From positions 105,126,753-105,190,752 of the forward strand of contig NC_081186.1 in NCBI RefSeq assembly GCF_029867415.1: a stretch of 64,000 bases of DNA, written 5' to 3'. A model generated the notes under the pieces. The model had not been told where the DNA came from and did not search any database. It saw only the letters and a list, made by a program, of their open reading frames with translations. The stretch is from Vicia villosa. Its lineage: Eukaryota > Streptophyta > Magnoliopsida > Fabales > Fabaceae. Both the position numbers and the translations under genes were made by a program. Of the stretch, positions 45,420 to 58,559 are shown one piece after another; position 1 is the first letter of the stretch, and every line of letters starts with the position of its first letter.

Positions 45420-47285
45420 CCATGATGTTCAAAGCCTCTTCTTAATTATAGTGACTTTCTATTTAGGTCTCCCCCCTAAATATGAGAATCCCTATCACTT
45501 TTCCTAAATCACTAATCCCAAGTGATAAACCTCAATACCAACTTATTGATTGCTGAATTTATAACTTAACTAAGACAAACCAACAACTATTCCAAGTTAC
45601 TAAAACATAAAGTGGTGTACTTAAAGATTCAACACTAATTTTTATAATGACATTAGTGTGGAATACAAGAAATAGAGGACTCACAAACCCTAAACACAAA
45701 GAAATCAATCTTGCATAGAAAACCTTCCAAAACATGAGAGTTGAGTCTCCTTATATAACAATGTATTTTGGGCTCTTTTTTCATGGATCTTTGACTTAAA
45801 TTCGTCTAGAATAATTTAGAATTTTGTTGGATTTGATTTCTCCATAAAAATCTCCAAAAGATATATTTGTTATATTCAAATTCAAATTTGATTTGATCTT
45901 CAATAACTGTCAAACAAATCAGCCACACATTGCTAAATAAACTGTATCAAATTTGATTAAGTCTTAATAAAAAACGCACAATCATCAACATTTATCAAGG
46001 CCTGCTGATAAGGGCGTATGTTGAGCAACACACATGTCGGAATATCGCGTTCCACGTGTCGCACGAGAACATCCAAATTAACTCTTCTCCATGACTTGTA
46101 GATCTTTTATTGTATAGTGAATCTTGGATAGGATTAAGCCCAAGCCAAAACTACAATACCATATTTTTGTTGCCATAGACCAGATGTTGCAGCACACATG
46201 TTGAAACATTGTGTTCCACATGTGTCCCTTCTGCATCAAACGGCTTGAACAAACATCATGTTGTTTTGCATAATGACACCAATCCAGCAGGCAATCAAAA
46301 GGAACAACAATGTCCCCCTTTGAAAAAAATTAGCAAAATAACTCTTCAATCAAGACACAACTGGATATCAAGGGCATTCCATACTCAGACCAATCAGCAG
46401 TAGCAAAAGAATATCCCATCAGAACAAACATCAGCATCCACAGAAGTTAGTAGCTTAGACAAAAAATCATGAGGTAATAACTCACATGAGTTTGTGGGCC
46501 AGAGATCATGAGGTAGTTATACACACATGAATCATGGGGTAGTTACACACACATGAGAATGCTACATATAAAGCTCCATAATCAACATGCAATCATTCAA
46601 GATGGGTTAGTCATGCATGTAAACACAGTTAGAGTTAGTAGATTGAAAATCAAAAGCTACTACTAACACACACGATAATAATGTTGAGGGCCATATGTCA
46701 TTCAAGTTGCTTCAGCATATATGCACATATAATCAGATCAGGATCAGATCAATCACCAATTAGTCCCAATCACATCAGTTAGTACTACATGGTACTAAGC
46801 ATAATCAGAAGTATATCAGTTGAAATCATACACCACGCAATTAATAGCAGAGTTAGTAGATATCAAAACTTCACTACACAGACCATTACTCCTTCTCGTT
46901 GCCATGATTTGGAAAAGGTGTTCCTCATAAATTAGTCAGTCAGCTAAGAGGTCAGTAGGTTAGCACATACATCAGATCAAGAGTAAGTAACCAAAAGCAT
47001 GAATGTTGAACCCGATGCTAGAGCATCAATACTTAGTTATTGTCAACATACAAAAACAAGAGGCTATGAAGCCATTACATATCCAAAACAAAATAAAAAC
47101 ATACCTAAATACAAGGGCCAAATGATCAAAACAAAATCAGGACACGTCTTTAGACTTGATCTTCAGGACAAGCACGAGAATTCATGAAGGTAAACCATTG
47201 TTCATCAGCTTCAGAGCCAGAATCATATTTCTGAACAGGTTTCCTCTTCTCAAACTTCATCTTGGTGACATACTTTTGGATAGTC
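45420..47285. other. Older retroelement-derived DNA right of the Athila insertion
   Basis: Probably the other half of the repeat seen at 33256-33474. A motif of the type CAACACACATGT-x-GGAATAT-x-GCGTTCCACGTGT occurs near 46018 and in changed form near 46186. A minus-strand fragment at about 47161-47285 reads MTIQKYVTKMKFEKRKPVQK then SGSEADEQWFTF, unrecognised. No intact gene. Confidence 0.35.
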
Positions 47286-47457
47286 ATAATTTTTTTTAAT
47301 AATCAATAAAAACTATTATTGAACCGAGTACAAGGGGTTCTCAAACTCAACAAGATAGGATACCAACTCTACCCAAAATAGTCTAAGGGAGAGGTAAATC
47401 CATCAAAAAAGGAACAACCTGAAGTGGTTTTACAAGAAACACCTAACCACCTTCAGG
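47286..47457 (-). mobile_element. LINE 3' end (part A), split by the solo LTR
   Basis: Minus-strand sequence ending in a poly(A) run (plus-strand T8 at about 47291) preceded by ATTGATTATT and GTACTCGGTTCAATAATAG, a typical plant LINE 3' end. It continues on the far side of the solo LTR at 52802. Confidence 0.5.
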
Positions 47458-50400
47458 TGTCGCACGCTCGCGAAAAATGAACAGAGTCGCCACCAATATA
47501 TTTATCCCATAAGGGAAAGGAATACCAGGAAACCTAACAAAGGAAGGAACAGGGTCTTGCGACCAGAGAATCAAGGTACGGGAGTCGATTACGCAAGGGG
47601 AAGGTATTAGCACCCCTCGCGCCCATCGTACTCGATGGTATCCACCTATGTTTGTTTCTATCTAAAGGGTGTATAACTATGTCTATGTCTAAATGCGAAA
47701 TGAATGCGAAATGTAGGGAAAAGAAAGAATTGTACTCGCACGGGCCCTACCCCGCTGCCTACGTATCCTTTTCAGGAATCAGAGTTACCGTAGCTCGGCT
47801 AAAGATTTTCTGTTTGTTTTTGTGTTTTTTATTGGGCGGAGTCAACGTTCACGTTCTTGCATAAGGGACGACCTACGATGCGTACAAACGGAAATGACAT
47901 TGCCCTTAGGTGCCAACGAGGCAAAAGGAAAAGAAATGATTGGTTTGTGTCTTTTAGGGTAGATGAGTGGTGAACAGTTCCCAATACCGGGCCACTCACC
48001 ACTTTCTCTACTTTGCTTTAGTCTGAACCATTGTTAGACGTTTTAAGTGTTTTTGGTTGTGTATTTTTTAAGGGAATTTACTTCACGATTCGAATCACAT
48101 AAAATGTATAATGATCGAGAAGCAGATTAGGGAATGAATCCCACTCGCTTCCATCCCATTATGTAATGTTTGAGAAACAGATTAGAGAATGAATCTCACT
48201 CATTTCTCTCCCATTAATTAATGTTTGAGAAACAGATTAGGGAATGAATCCCACTCATTTCTCTCCCATTAGGTAGTGACCGAGAAACAGATTAGGGAAT
48301 AAATCCCACTCGTTTCTATGCCACTAAGTGATTGAGAAATAGATTAGGGAATGAATCCCACTCATTTCTCTATCACTTGTTTAATGTGATTCGCATCTTC
48401 CGTTTATTAATGTTTTAAAGAGTTGAAAAAGAAAAAGAATGCAATAGGGAACTAGATCTAACATTCTAATCTATGAATGGCCCTAAGGTCAAGGATACCT
48501 ATCCTATCTCAATTCCTCTTAGCAAAGAAGGAAGAGTCTAAGGGAACATGGCAAGCAATAACAAGATGTAATCTAAATCAAAGTAAGAAATGAGAGGCTA
48601 AGCATGGAAACAAGGGAAAGAAGCTCCAAGTCAGTAGCAAAACATGGGATTGAATGTCCCAAATCAAATACAAAAGCATCACGGTACCCTACAAAAACAT
48701 CCACAAGAAGTTACCAAAGTATCGCATACGTCATTACTTACCAGTTAGCGGACAAACATCAATTAATCAAGACAAAAACAAGTGGACACATGAACTAGGC
48801 TTGAAGTCAGTAGCAAATAGCCTATACTAGATGCCTAAGCAACCAAAAAGTCACGCCAATAAGTTCCACACAAAATTACGGGTCATTTGTACAAGTTACG
48901 GTGCGATCGTCAACCAAAAACAAAGTATTCACATGTGAGAAAGAAAAATCGAGTAAAATAGGAAAACATGATCTAAAATTTTCAATTACAGGTCTTAGGA
49001 CCTCTAAACATCTCTAATCATATGTACAAAAAGGAACCAACATTATTGCATGAATGCATTTCAATTTGAGAGCGCAAACGTCACAAGTATCTATTAGAAG
49101 CACACGTTAATCGAGCTAAAGGAAACTAACCAAATACCAATCAAAACAAAGAATTAGGAGTTCATTTTTTATACACAACATCATGGGTTAGTCTACTGGA
49201 ATCATACAAAAATTGGTAATTAAATTCTAGTCCTAAGGTACTAAACGAAATTACTTTGCAAACTCTATCAAAATCAAAAGAAACATGAACATACCAAAGT
49301 AAATGATTTGTTTAAAATAGCAAGAAGGTTCTAAAAATCCTTAAGAAAATATTACAATTATTTACACACATAAAACTATCTAAAACATATTTTTATTTAT
49401 TTTTTATTTCATGGAAAAATGATTTAGTAAGCAAAAGTTGGAAAGGAAACAATTTCTAAGCAATGTGCAAATCTGCCTAAGTCTGGAGGGTGAGAAAGTA
49501 AAGATGAATTGAACTATATTCATGCTACTAGCGCGTTTGGACCTAATCCTTGGGGGTGCAGAAAGTCAGTGGCGCTAAGGCCCAGTTTGTTTTTGTTCAG
49601 ATTATTGTGAGACGCCAAAAATGGCGATGGGCTTAGCAGGGGGGTGAATAACAGCAATTCGTACATGGCCCAAGGATTGTCTTTGATCCAGATTTTATAT
49701 TTGCTTAATCAAACTTATAATCCACTAATCAAACCTAAATCACCAATTAAACTTTGTTCCATTTCAAATTAAATTCAATTAATGTCAATTAATTAAAATA
49801 ATCAAGATAAACTTAAAAGGGGATTAGGGTTTGAGAGTTGTGACCATTCATCTCACGTTCTTCTTTCTCCTCTTCCTCCTTGCACTCACGAAGCCGCGGC
49901 GGAGGAGACAGAGACGGTGTGGTGGTTTCCATTCTCGGATTCTCTAAGCGACCGGCATTCTTCTCCCTCGCTCATCTTTCTCCGATACTCTCAGTTCCCT
50001 TTCTCGATCTTGAACTCTCTTCGCCGTTCGTTCTCGCCCCTACTTATGGATTCAACATGATGATGAGGTTGATGATTCTCTGCAGTTGCGATGAAGATGA
50101 TTTGGTTGCGATTCTCAGAGTTGGACAACGATCGATGATTTGATGGATATCGAATCTTGATTGAAGATGGTGAAGAAACGTTGACGCTGGAGTCGTTGTC
50201 GATGGAGTTCTATGGAGTTTTGTCGATGGTTGATGGTGAGGATGTAGGTTGAAGAGAGAATGAAGATTTGATGACGGTGGAGATTGTAGCGTTCTTGGTG
50301 ACGAACAGATGACGAATGATGGTGGTGATATGAAGAATTGATTCTTCTGACTTCGTGAATCTGGTTTTTGATTGTTGTTTCTTTTGTTTGCAGATTGAAG

Positions 50401-52796
50401 GATGGAGAGAGCTGAAGGTGGATGGTTGCAGATCGTTGATTCAGTGTGAAGATGAAGAAGGTTATGGTGATGATGAAAGAGTAGAGAAGAAGATCGATTT
50501 TGTGGAGTTTCCGCAGAGGTTGAAGATTGGTGGTTGATGAAGTGAAGAGAGGTAGAAGAAGGGAGCCAGATGAATGTTGAAGTCTGAAGGTGGAGGAAAG
50601 TGGCGTGTGAAATGGTGGTCGAAGGTGATGCGTGCGGAGTGTGAAAAAGAAGAGAGAGTCCGAGATTAAAGGTTGATATCTTCTTCTGATTTTCCGTTTC
50701 TGATTCTGTTGAACTCTTTTCTCCACCCTTTTCTGTTAGTCAGGTTTTGGTTATAGAATTCAGTTAGGAATTCTGTTATTTTTGTTTGATAACTGTTAGC
50801 TACATTCGGAAATGAAAGTTAGTTAGGTTGTTTTCTGTTTTGTTAGTTATAGGAGGTAGGAAGTTGCTGGCTGAATGTTAGTAATTGGTAACTGACTTGG
50901 GTCTGAACTGCACTGCACCTATTTTTCTTTGTATGAACTTGTATGCCTTGGTTCCGCTGCATTGTTTTTCTTTCGCACTGACTATATGTCGATGGTGCCC
51001 TTTGAAATGGAACGAGATACACATATACCCTGTACTGTGGTGGTAATTGATACTCTGAATGTTGTATTGTTGTATGCTAAAGGTAACAGTTCTGACTTCG
51101 GTTTATCACGTGGCGTTGAACTGTGTTTGGGGCAGCTTGAGTCTTTTCTCATGGAGGATCCAGCTTGTACACTAACTGATTTGTTTTCTGATGCAGGGTT
51201 GTATGTTGATTCAGATTGGCATAGCACGACGAATCGAATGCTGCGGTTTATTGTTTTGGGAATCGGTAGCTTAAAGAAGTGTGAGATACATCCTTTTGTT
51301 TTTGAAGATTTGAGTAAAGAATAGGCTTTAGGATAGCTTATGGTTTTTTCTTTGTTAATGATGCAGGGACTGGCTTTATTAACAGTGAAGTAATTTGAAT
51401 GTAGTGTGGGAGCTGTTTGGATTTTGAACTGGATGTGTGTATTGCTTTTTTCATGCGCTGAGTTAGGACATTCTTGTAGAATCACAACGTGAATGGCTTT
51501 GTACAAGTCGGGCGGCTAGTGTGAATTATCGGTATGCCTTTTTGATTTATGGATTTGTATGAAATGGTTTTGAATTGGAAGCAGTAGGTAATTTTATAAT
51601 GGAATGTATGTTGAATTGTATGGTTTTGGTTTGAATTTTGTGTGGTGCTGTAGGTTTTGTAGCTTGTTTGAATAGGTTATGTTCTTGAAAAAACTGTCAT
51701 GAAATTGGGAATAGATTAGAAAAGATTTGTTAGCTGTTAATTAATTCAGTTTGGATTTTGTGTGCAGGCTGCTTTAATGCCGTCGGCGATTTTCCTTCTG
51801 GTACAGGAGCAAGAGGATATTGAACATGAAGCCCATGGTTTGATGTATTAAGATATGGAGCAAAGCTGCTCATGATGTAGCTCAGGATTAAGATAGTTTG
51901 CAATGTGATGTAGACTTAACTGAACCTTGTAACAGATTGGACTTGGTCTTGTAATAAAAGTTGTATTTTTGATGGATTGTAGAATTCTTTTCTCTTTTTC
52001 TTTGTAAAATAACAGTGTGAAATTAGGATGCAGCTGAATGAGACCATAGAACTTAATGTAATTTGCTGATTGTATCTCCCTTTCCTTTGAATATGGATTA
52101 TATAATGAACATACAATGATATTGAATGGACTCCTTCTTCCATGAATTCGGAACTCAATGTACAAAGTGTCTTTCTTTTGAATTTCTGTGGCTAGAAATG
52201 GAGGAGGGTATTTATAGCTTGATCTTTATTTGGAATATTACTGAAACATCATCTTTATTACCAAATTCAAATTCGGATCTCCTCAATTTGCATCTTGTCT
52301 TGAGATAAACCATGAGATGAGATGCCAATTATCATATTCATATCGAAGCCCCTCGTGAGAACCAAATAAATAGTTTGTATAGATCAAAACGTAACGACTA
52401 ATTAGAGGACATTCTTCGAATCACGAAGGGGTCAAAGGGAATTCGGACCCACAGTAAATATCACGTGATTCTAGCCATCTAAGCAAGCTCTTTTTTACAA
52501 CTGAAGAGAATTCAAATGAGACCGCTTTGGTGTAAAATAGCTTTGTACAATGATGAAACAGAAATCCATAGTGATCATAAGTTAAACTATAATTCCCTTG
52601 ATCCATGCTCATAGATAGTCCAAGACGAATCCGCCTTGAATGAAGTATAAACCACCCATTTCCAAGCTCTTTGATTCTAAGCCAAATTTAGTGATTAATC
52701 CTGCATGGTATGTTAGATGACCTAATGGAGATATGCACATGAATGAAAAGCCTAAGCCAGATGAAATAAAGGGTAGGACAAATTTGGGGTATGACA
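47458..52796 (-). mobile_element. Solo LTR of Ogre/Tat type, 5339 bp
   Basis: Bounded by TGTC at 47458 and GACA at 52796 (4-bp terminal inverted repeat) and by the direct target duplication TCAGG at 47453-47457 and 52797-52801. No primer site or internal coding beside either end, so it is a single LTR left by recombination. Read on the minus strand it starts TGTCATACCCCAAATT and ends CGCGAGCGTGCGACA, phrases I associate with Ogre LTRs of pea and relatives, and its great length is typical of Ogre. The open frames inside (for example 50115-50726 minus, 50929-51324 plus) have no domains and are taken as chance. Confidence 0.8.
48112..48390. repeat. Five tandem 55-bp hairpin repeats within the solo LTR
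   Basis: Units start with GAGAAACAGATTAGGGAATG at 48117, 48172, 48227, 48282 and 48334 (steps of 55, 55, 55 and 52 bp). Within a unit GAGAAA pairs with TTTCTC and GGGA with TCCC, so each copy can fold as a hairpin. Confidence 0.9.
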
Positions 52797-52801
52797 TCAG
52801 G

Positions 52802-53470
52802 ACAAAAAGGATTTTATGCATAAAAGTAAACTTTTGGAAAGGCTTCCTTCAAAGTTTGATTGCCTAACAATGACTATGCCAGAAAGAAACACTCCTACCA
52901 ATGTGCAACCTACAAGAAATGTTAGTAGAAAAATAATTTATATCATCTTCGATCATCATATCCACAAGAATAAGAACCTTCCACCATATAGAATCCCCAC
53001 TGTTGATTAAATTATTGTTACTAAGGAACATTTTCACCTTCGGATTCCCGTACCTATGCTGTAATAGCCCACTCCAATTGGCCTCTTTTTCCTTTACGAT
53101 CCTCCATTTCCACTTCATCAGTAAAGCTTTATTAAACAATTCTATATTTTTGATACCCAGACCTACGCTTTCCACTGGTCTATAAGTCGAGTCCCAGCTG
53201 ACCCAACGAATATACTATTTATTCTCACAACCTTTCCACAAAAAATTGCTTTGAATACTCCGAATCTCTTTCAAAACCTTGACCAAAGCTTTATAGAAGG
53301 ACAAAGAGTAAATAGAAATAGCATTCAAAACAACATTTAACAGAACAACTCTCCCTCCCATGGAGAGATGTCTACCTTTTCACTTCATCCACTTACCTCC
53401 GAATCCCATTTTGGTCAAAATAAACCTTAAATAATTCCAACTAACGGTATCATACTTCTTTCTCATTGAT
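52802..53470 (-). pseudogene. LINE reverse transcriptase remnant (part B), internally deleted
   Basis: Minus-strand frames: KKYDTVSWNYLRFILTKMGF near 53440, directly followed by RHLSMGGRVVLLNVVLNAIS near 53350, IQSNFLWKGCENK, VESVGLGIKNIELFNKALLM, WWKVLILVDMM and SFWHSHC. The first piece belongs to the start of the reverse transcriptase core and the second to the region after the catalytic site, so about 300 codons of core are deleted. Several stops. The C-terminal side is cut by the solo LTR at 52797-52801. Confidence 0.75.
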
Positions 53471-53784
53471 GTGAGCCTCATGATTGTTTAACTAGATAAT
53501 ATGTGGTGTTATGAAGTGATTAGGACTATATTGAGTGGAATGAAAAAGTAAAGAAGATCCTAAATCTCAGTCTTTCAATGTATTTGACAAACACTCCTTA
53601 CTTTTATTTATAAAAATTTAGCATAGCAACTTAATACAAACTTCATAGCACAAAAATAAAGAGTACATAGCTATAACATCTTGATGCAAAACTCACTCAG
53701 ATAATAAACAACATATTTTAAATACTACATAGATATACATATCAATAACACACAAGCTCGACATGGCTACAATATCTCTTATCA
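53471..53784. other. 3' flank of the second peptide gene
   Basis: From about 53570 the sequence matches the 3' flank of the first peptide gene (ACAAACACTC-TTACTTTTATTTAT in both; ATATCAATAACACACAAGCT in both), marking one edge of the ancient duplication. No other feature. Confidence 0.5.
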
Positions 53785-54069
53785 TCATGGAAGAAGATCA
53801 CTTTCAAGCTTAGGAGTGTCGCTTCTATTAAGTGCGACGTTTGTGGCATCGGTACAAAACTTACCATAGACTGGCCAAAAGTAAGGAGTACTCAAGCACA
53901 TGCTATACAAAATCATACAATCTACACACTTTCCAAATTTTTGAGATTTGTAAATACCATCCTCTTTCTTCGATTGATTAGCTCTTCCTGCTTCCACAAC
54001 ATTATAACCATTAAAAAATATGGCTACAAGAAGAAGAAATAGAACAAGTGAAGTAGTCGTTTTGCTCAT
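53785..54069 (-). CDS. Small secreted cysteine-containing peptide (94 aa), copy 2
   Basis: Paralogue of the gene at 19346-19636. Start set at 54069 (MSKTTTSLVLFL); an in-frame ATG at 54132 is about 10 bp from the TATA box and is excluded. Signal peptide about residues 1-28 (LVLFLLLVAIFFNGYNVVEAG). The mature peptide has DGIYKSQK, then C-x2-C-x6-C-x13-C (CVDC, SMC, GKFC) with a STPYFWPVY core, and a tail ending ESDLLP. Four mature cysteines in the same spacing suggest two disulfides. Both copies are open and diverged at many residues while motifs stay, which suggests selection. No function assigned. Confidence 0.7.
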   Translation of the reverse strand: MSKTTTSLVLFLLLVAIFFNGYNVVEAGRANQSKKEDGIYKSQKFGKCVDCMILYSMCLSTPYFWPVYGKFCTDATNVALNRSDTPKLESDLLP

Positions 54070-54141
54070 AGTGTATATAAATGAGTATTTTTTGTTTTCT
54101 TTATTGTTTTGTAGGAATAATATTGAGTTCAAATCATTCCA

Positions 54142-54148
54142 ATTTATA
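54142..54148 (-). promoter_or_regulatory. TATA box of the small secreted peptide gene, copy 2
   Basis: TATAAATTGG on the minus strand, 73 bp upstream of the ATG, equivalent to the site at 19688-19694. Confidence 0.6.
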
Positions 54149-54149
54149 G

Positions 54150-55855
54150 AACTATTCTAATGCATGAGTGTGCTATATTTAAATATAAAATTTTATCTTT
54201 GATTCACTTTTAACCATTAATTTCACATAGTTAATTTGTTCAAAATAATTAAAATTGACTTAATTAATTAACTGAGCAAAATTAATGAATAAATAGCACC
54301 AATTAAATTAAATGATACACATGCATGTGTGGTTAACAAATGCATCCGTGGTTAACAAATGAAAATTTAGGATGGTGACTTTTGAGCCATTGATTATGCA
54401 TGTCTCCAATACACTACGACCATACCCACGTGTTTCTTTCTTTTATCATAGGACAGTGTTAGTGTAACCTGCATGGTGGACACTGTCCAAAAGCTTTCTG
54501 TAACATGCATGTAGAAATTTGTAAAAAGAAAAACATCTATAACCAGTTGTAATTAATAATTTACTAGACATCTCCATTGCACCTGATGTTCCTTGATAAG
54601 ATCAATTTTATAGGATTGTTTTTATTTAATTTTAAATTTTTAAATAATTTAATATATATTTAAACAAATATTATAATAAAACACATAGTATTATAATTAA
54701 ACATATATTTCAGAGTGATGGTTTAAAATTATGTAATAAAGATAAAATATATAAATTTAATGGTCATAGTGATGGTTTAAAATTATTTTACACAATGGTT
54801 AATAAAAACTTGTTGAAGATAGGTCTATTTGATAAATGTTTTTTTTTATCAAATTAATCACCTTATATTATCATATAATTGGAAATTAGAATAAAATTAA
54901 TTTTTGTTGAAAGTGCATTTTTTAATATATATTAAGATTAAACATTAAGATATGTTCATTGTATTGAAATTAAATGTTATGATAAAATTTATTTTTTAAA
55001 TATTAAAAATTCCTTAGAGCATGATTTAAATTAAATAAACATTCAAGCAATCTAAGGCAAAAATGAATCCATAAATGATGTTGATCATTACTCCACCAAT
55101 TCATTTGTTTTTATGTTTGTTTTTACCACTATCATTTTTGTAATAAAAGTTGTACTCCTATTTATTTTATATCTATAAAGTTTGATCCTATTTTTTAACT
55201 CACTGTAATAATATTTTTTTTTTGCCAATAATACTCTTTAAATTTTATTGCAAAGAGAAAAATAAATATAATGAGATATAGTGATTAAGGGTAAAGTAGA
55301 ATAAATATAAATAATTCCATCAAAATAAAATATGTATGGATTTGTGTGAAATCATTAATTAATATAAAATAGTGCATAAGAAATATCACGTAAAATTTTA
55401 TAGTATAAAAGAGTGCCATAATGTATCTAAACTATGAAATTAAAGTATAAGAATAGAAGAGAAAATAAGAGATGTAAATTCAAATGTTACAATATAAGGA
55501 AATTCTATGAATATATAAAATCATATGTCTAAAATATTTTAAAGCAAAAGTTAATAAAACTAAATCAAACGGAGTAATAAACATCACATACATTATATAA
55601 AATATCATGACATATTTAAATGGTGATATTTAAAAGAATAGATATAAAATGTATGATATGTGATTGTTAGATAAATAAGTGTTGTGTGAGTTAAATCGTA
55701 CTAAAATAGTATGGTATTATAAACAGTTCATAAATATTATATGATCACAAAAATAAAAATATTATATATCATATATTTCAGGATTTATTTTAATTAAATA
55801 TGTTAATCATATAATAATAGTAATAATAATAATTTTTTAAATGAAGGTTGATATA
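54150..55855. other. AT-rich intergenic DNA
   Basis: The first about 330 bp are upstream DNA shared with copy 1 of the peptide gene. The remainder is extremely AT-rich with short A and T runs. No gene or recognisable element. Confidence 0.4.
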
Positions 55856-55859
55856 TATA

Positions 55860-57848
55860 AAAGAAGATTGATAAAAAAAGATAGGGGGATATCAACCAAA
55901 ATCCTATCACGAATTGACAAACCTAAAGAAATGCATCTCAAGCCTATTCTTTACAAAATCTGCTCTTTGGCTAATCGGGATGAAATCAAAAAAAGAATAA
56001 TCAGTAAGGTTAAGACCTAAGTTAGCAAGCTCATCAACACAACTATTACCCTCCCGAAAAATTGAGAGACTACAAAATTCCAATTAGTGATTAAATTTAT
56101 ACAATTCACCCATTTGTTTCTAATGTTCCACGGAACCAAGTATGGAGTATTAAAAGCTTTGACCACCGCCACGGAATCGGACTCCAACCACAGCCTATGC
56201 CAATTTCTCTCATGGGCGAACTCAATAGCAAACATTGCACCGGAAAGTTCGGCGATGAGCGAGTTTGACACATCCAAACCAACAATAAAAGCTACCAAAA
56301 ATTCTCCATTACAATTTCTCGCAATGCCGCCGCAAGCAGAAAGACCAGAAGAAAAAGCTCCATCACAATTAATTTTGATCCAATTCAACGGAGGAGGTTT
56401 CCAAATAACCTCGACGATATTAGGAGCTTTGGGGGGACGGATAACAATTCTAAACCTCTTAAGAATTTCAAAGTCAAACATATCCAAAAACGATCCATCC
56501 GTGTTACTAGCAGCTAAAGCAACAACGTCTAAAATGAACGTAACCGAAGAATTGAAACTAATATTGATATCATGAAATCTGACCTGGTTGCGAGCGGACC
56601 AAATAGTATGGAGAATGAAAATAACCGCAGCAGTGATGACAGTCTGTCTCTGTCCTGTACCAGCAGAAGTGAGGAGATTTTCCACATCATTCCCATCCAT
56701 TAACCGGCCTATGACAATTCATCTGATTTTTAAACCAGTGCCAAAAATGGGCAGCAGCACTGCACTCAAAGAAAAGATGCAGAACCGATTCCTCCGCTAC
56801 CCGACAAAGATCACAACGAGATGGTAAAGAAAAACTACGCCGCTTCAATTGATCATCTGTGGACAACTTGTTATTAAAAAGCTTCCACATAAAGCACAAC
56901 TTCGAGGGGGGAATAGATTTTGACCATATCCAACTCCACCAGCTTTTACGAATGCCTTTCGCCCTTTTGAATTCAAAGCAATCTTTAGCAGATAAATCTC
57001 CAAATTGAAAATGATTCCAAACTCTTGCATCCGGACGAAGATCAAACGGGATATGCTGAGCAAGGATCCGACGCTACATTGAAGAAGGAATATGATTGCA
57101 AGAATTAGAAAAATCCCATTTACCATTCACTATAAGGCTGCTGACTTTTTGATCTTCCAACTGAACCGCATCAGACTCGAGGTGAAAAGCCGAACCGCAC
57201 CACTTATCCCACCAAAGATTAATAGAATCACCGTTGCCTAAACACCAAGAAGAATTGTCCACCGCTGTTGCCAATTCTGCCTTGAGACTAGACCAGATGG
57301 AGGAGTAAATGTGATGATTGATGAAATTACCTTTCCTCTGAACCCTTAGCCGAAGCACTCCTGCCCAATCATTCTTAGAATTTAACAAATCCCAGGCTAA
57401 TTTCAAATTATAAGCATCATTCAGCGTTACCAACGAACGAAGCCTGAGCCCACCTTCCACTATCGGATTGCACATGACCTTCCACGAAATTGTTATAACC
57501 TTAGTCTTAGTAACATCTCCACTCCAAATAAACCTCTTAACCGACTGCTCGATGTCTCGAATTAAAGAAATCGGCCACGCATAAACAGCAAAACTATGAA
57601 TAAGCATGCTCTGAATAACGAATTTAACAAGTTCCACCCTGCCGGCAAAGGACAATAAAGAACCCTTCCAGAAAGCTAATTTATTTTTCACCTTATCCGC
57701 AATAGGATGTAGATAAACCGCTTTAGGCCTGCCCTTAAAGATAGGAATTCCAAGATAAACAAACGGGTAGGCACCAATCCTGAAACCACACATCTTCGAA
57801 AGAATATTCAGCCTAGAAGATGTCACGTTAACTAGTATCTTACAGGCA
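55860..57848 (-). pseudogene. 5'-truncated LINE with zinc-binding and RNase H domains
   Basis: Minus strand, read from 57848 down: end of the reverse transcriptase (SSRLNILSKMCGFRIGAYPF, YLGIPIFKGRPK, ISWKVMCNPIVEGGLRLRSL, 57826-57074), the zf-RVT zinc-binding region (LSTDDQLKRRSFSLPSRCDL, C-x2-C...H-x4-C near 56800) and an RNase H domain (WIKINCDGAFSSG, AELSGAMFAIEFA, WLESDSVAVVKAF, to 56017). Frameshifts near 57100, 56900 and 56700 break it. The 5' part including the catalytic core is absent. An RNase H tail places it in the plant L1 branch that carries this domain. Confidence 0.8.
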
Positions 57849-58559
57849 CTTGATAAAGATTTTGATTATAAAAAATATTATTTAAATAAATCAATTATTG
57901 AATCTCTAAATCATTGAATACAAATATTTTTAAACAAAAACATACTATTTATTTCTTGAAACCGTCAATTATTTCAATTTCGAATACATTAAATATAAAT
58001 ATTTCTAAACAAGAACATACCATTTTAAACTTTTAAAGAGTGTCTCATATTTATATTATTCAATAATAAATACTTTATTATTTAAATGAATTAAATTAAC
58101 TTTAATACAAAGAGCAATATAACTCCCCTAAAGAAATAGAATAAAACCATTTATAGATTAAGAAAGAGAATAATAAAGAAACAAATATTATAGAAAAATA
58201 AGATGATTATAAAATATAATAGGTGTAAAATCTTAAAATGATAGTTAATAAATAAACAAGTGAGATAATAAATATGCATAAAATTTTATTGTAATAGCTC
58301 AACACACATCTTACTATTTGAATATTTATACATGTAAAAAAATAATAGAAACATTGTAGAATATTAGACAAAAAATTAGAGACATTCTAGGATTAGGATT
58401 ATAGTATAATATATGATATGATATACTGATTGTATTATAGTGTCACATGAAAAAAAAATATGAATTTAAAATATAAAAAAAAAATTGGTGATGGTGGCCG
58501 GTAATTGATAGAGAGAGTTTTTTTTTTTAAAATAAGTAATGGTATTAATAAAATCGGGA
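57849..58559. other. AT-rich spacer between LINE fragments
   Basis: Short A/T runs, no coding frame, nothing recognised. Confidence 0.4.

Noticed and set aside
49880..52165. Several 60-200 codon frames that looked like a possible gene (for example 50115-50726 minus, 50929-51324 plus)
   Set aside because: They lie inside the solo LTR bounded by TCAGG duplications, with no recognisable domain, and low-complexity His/Ser/Arg content.
56087..56827. Plus-strand frames of 162 and 79 codons
   Set aside because: Antisense shadows of the LINE RNase H and zinc-binding regions.
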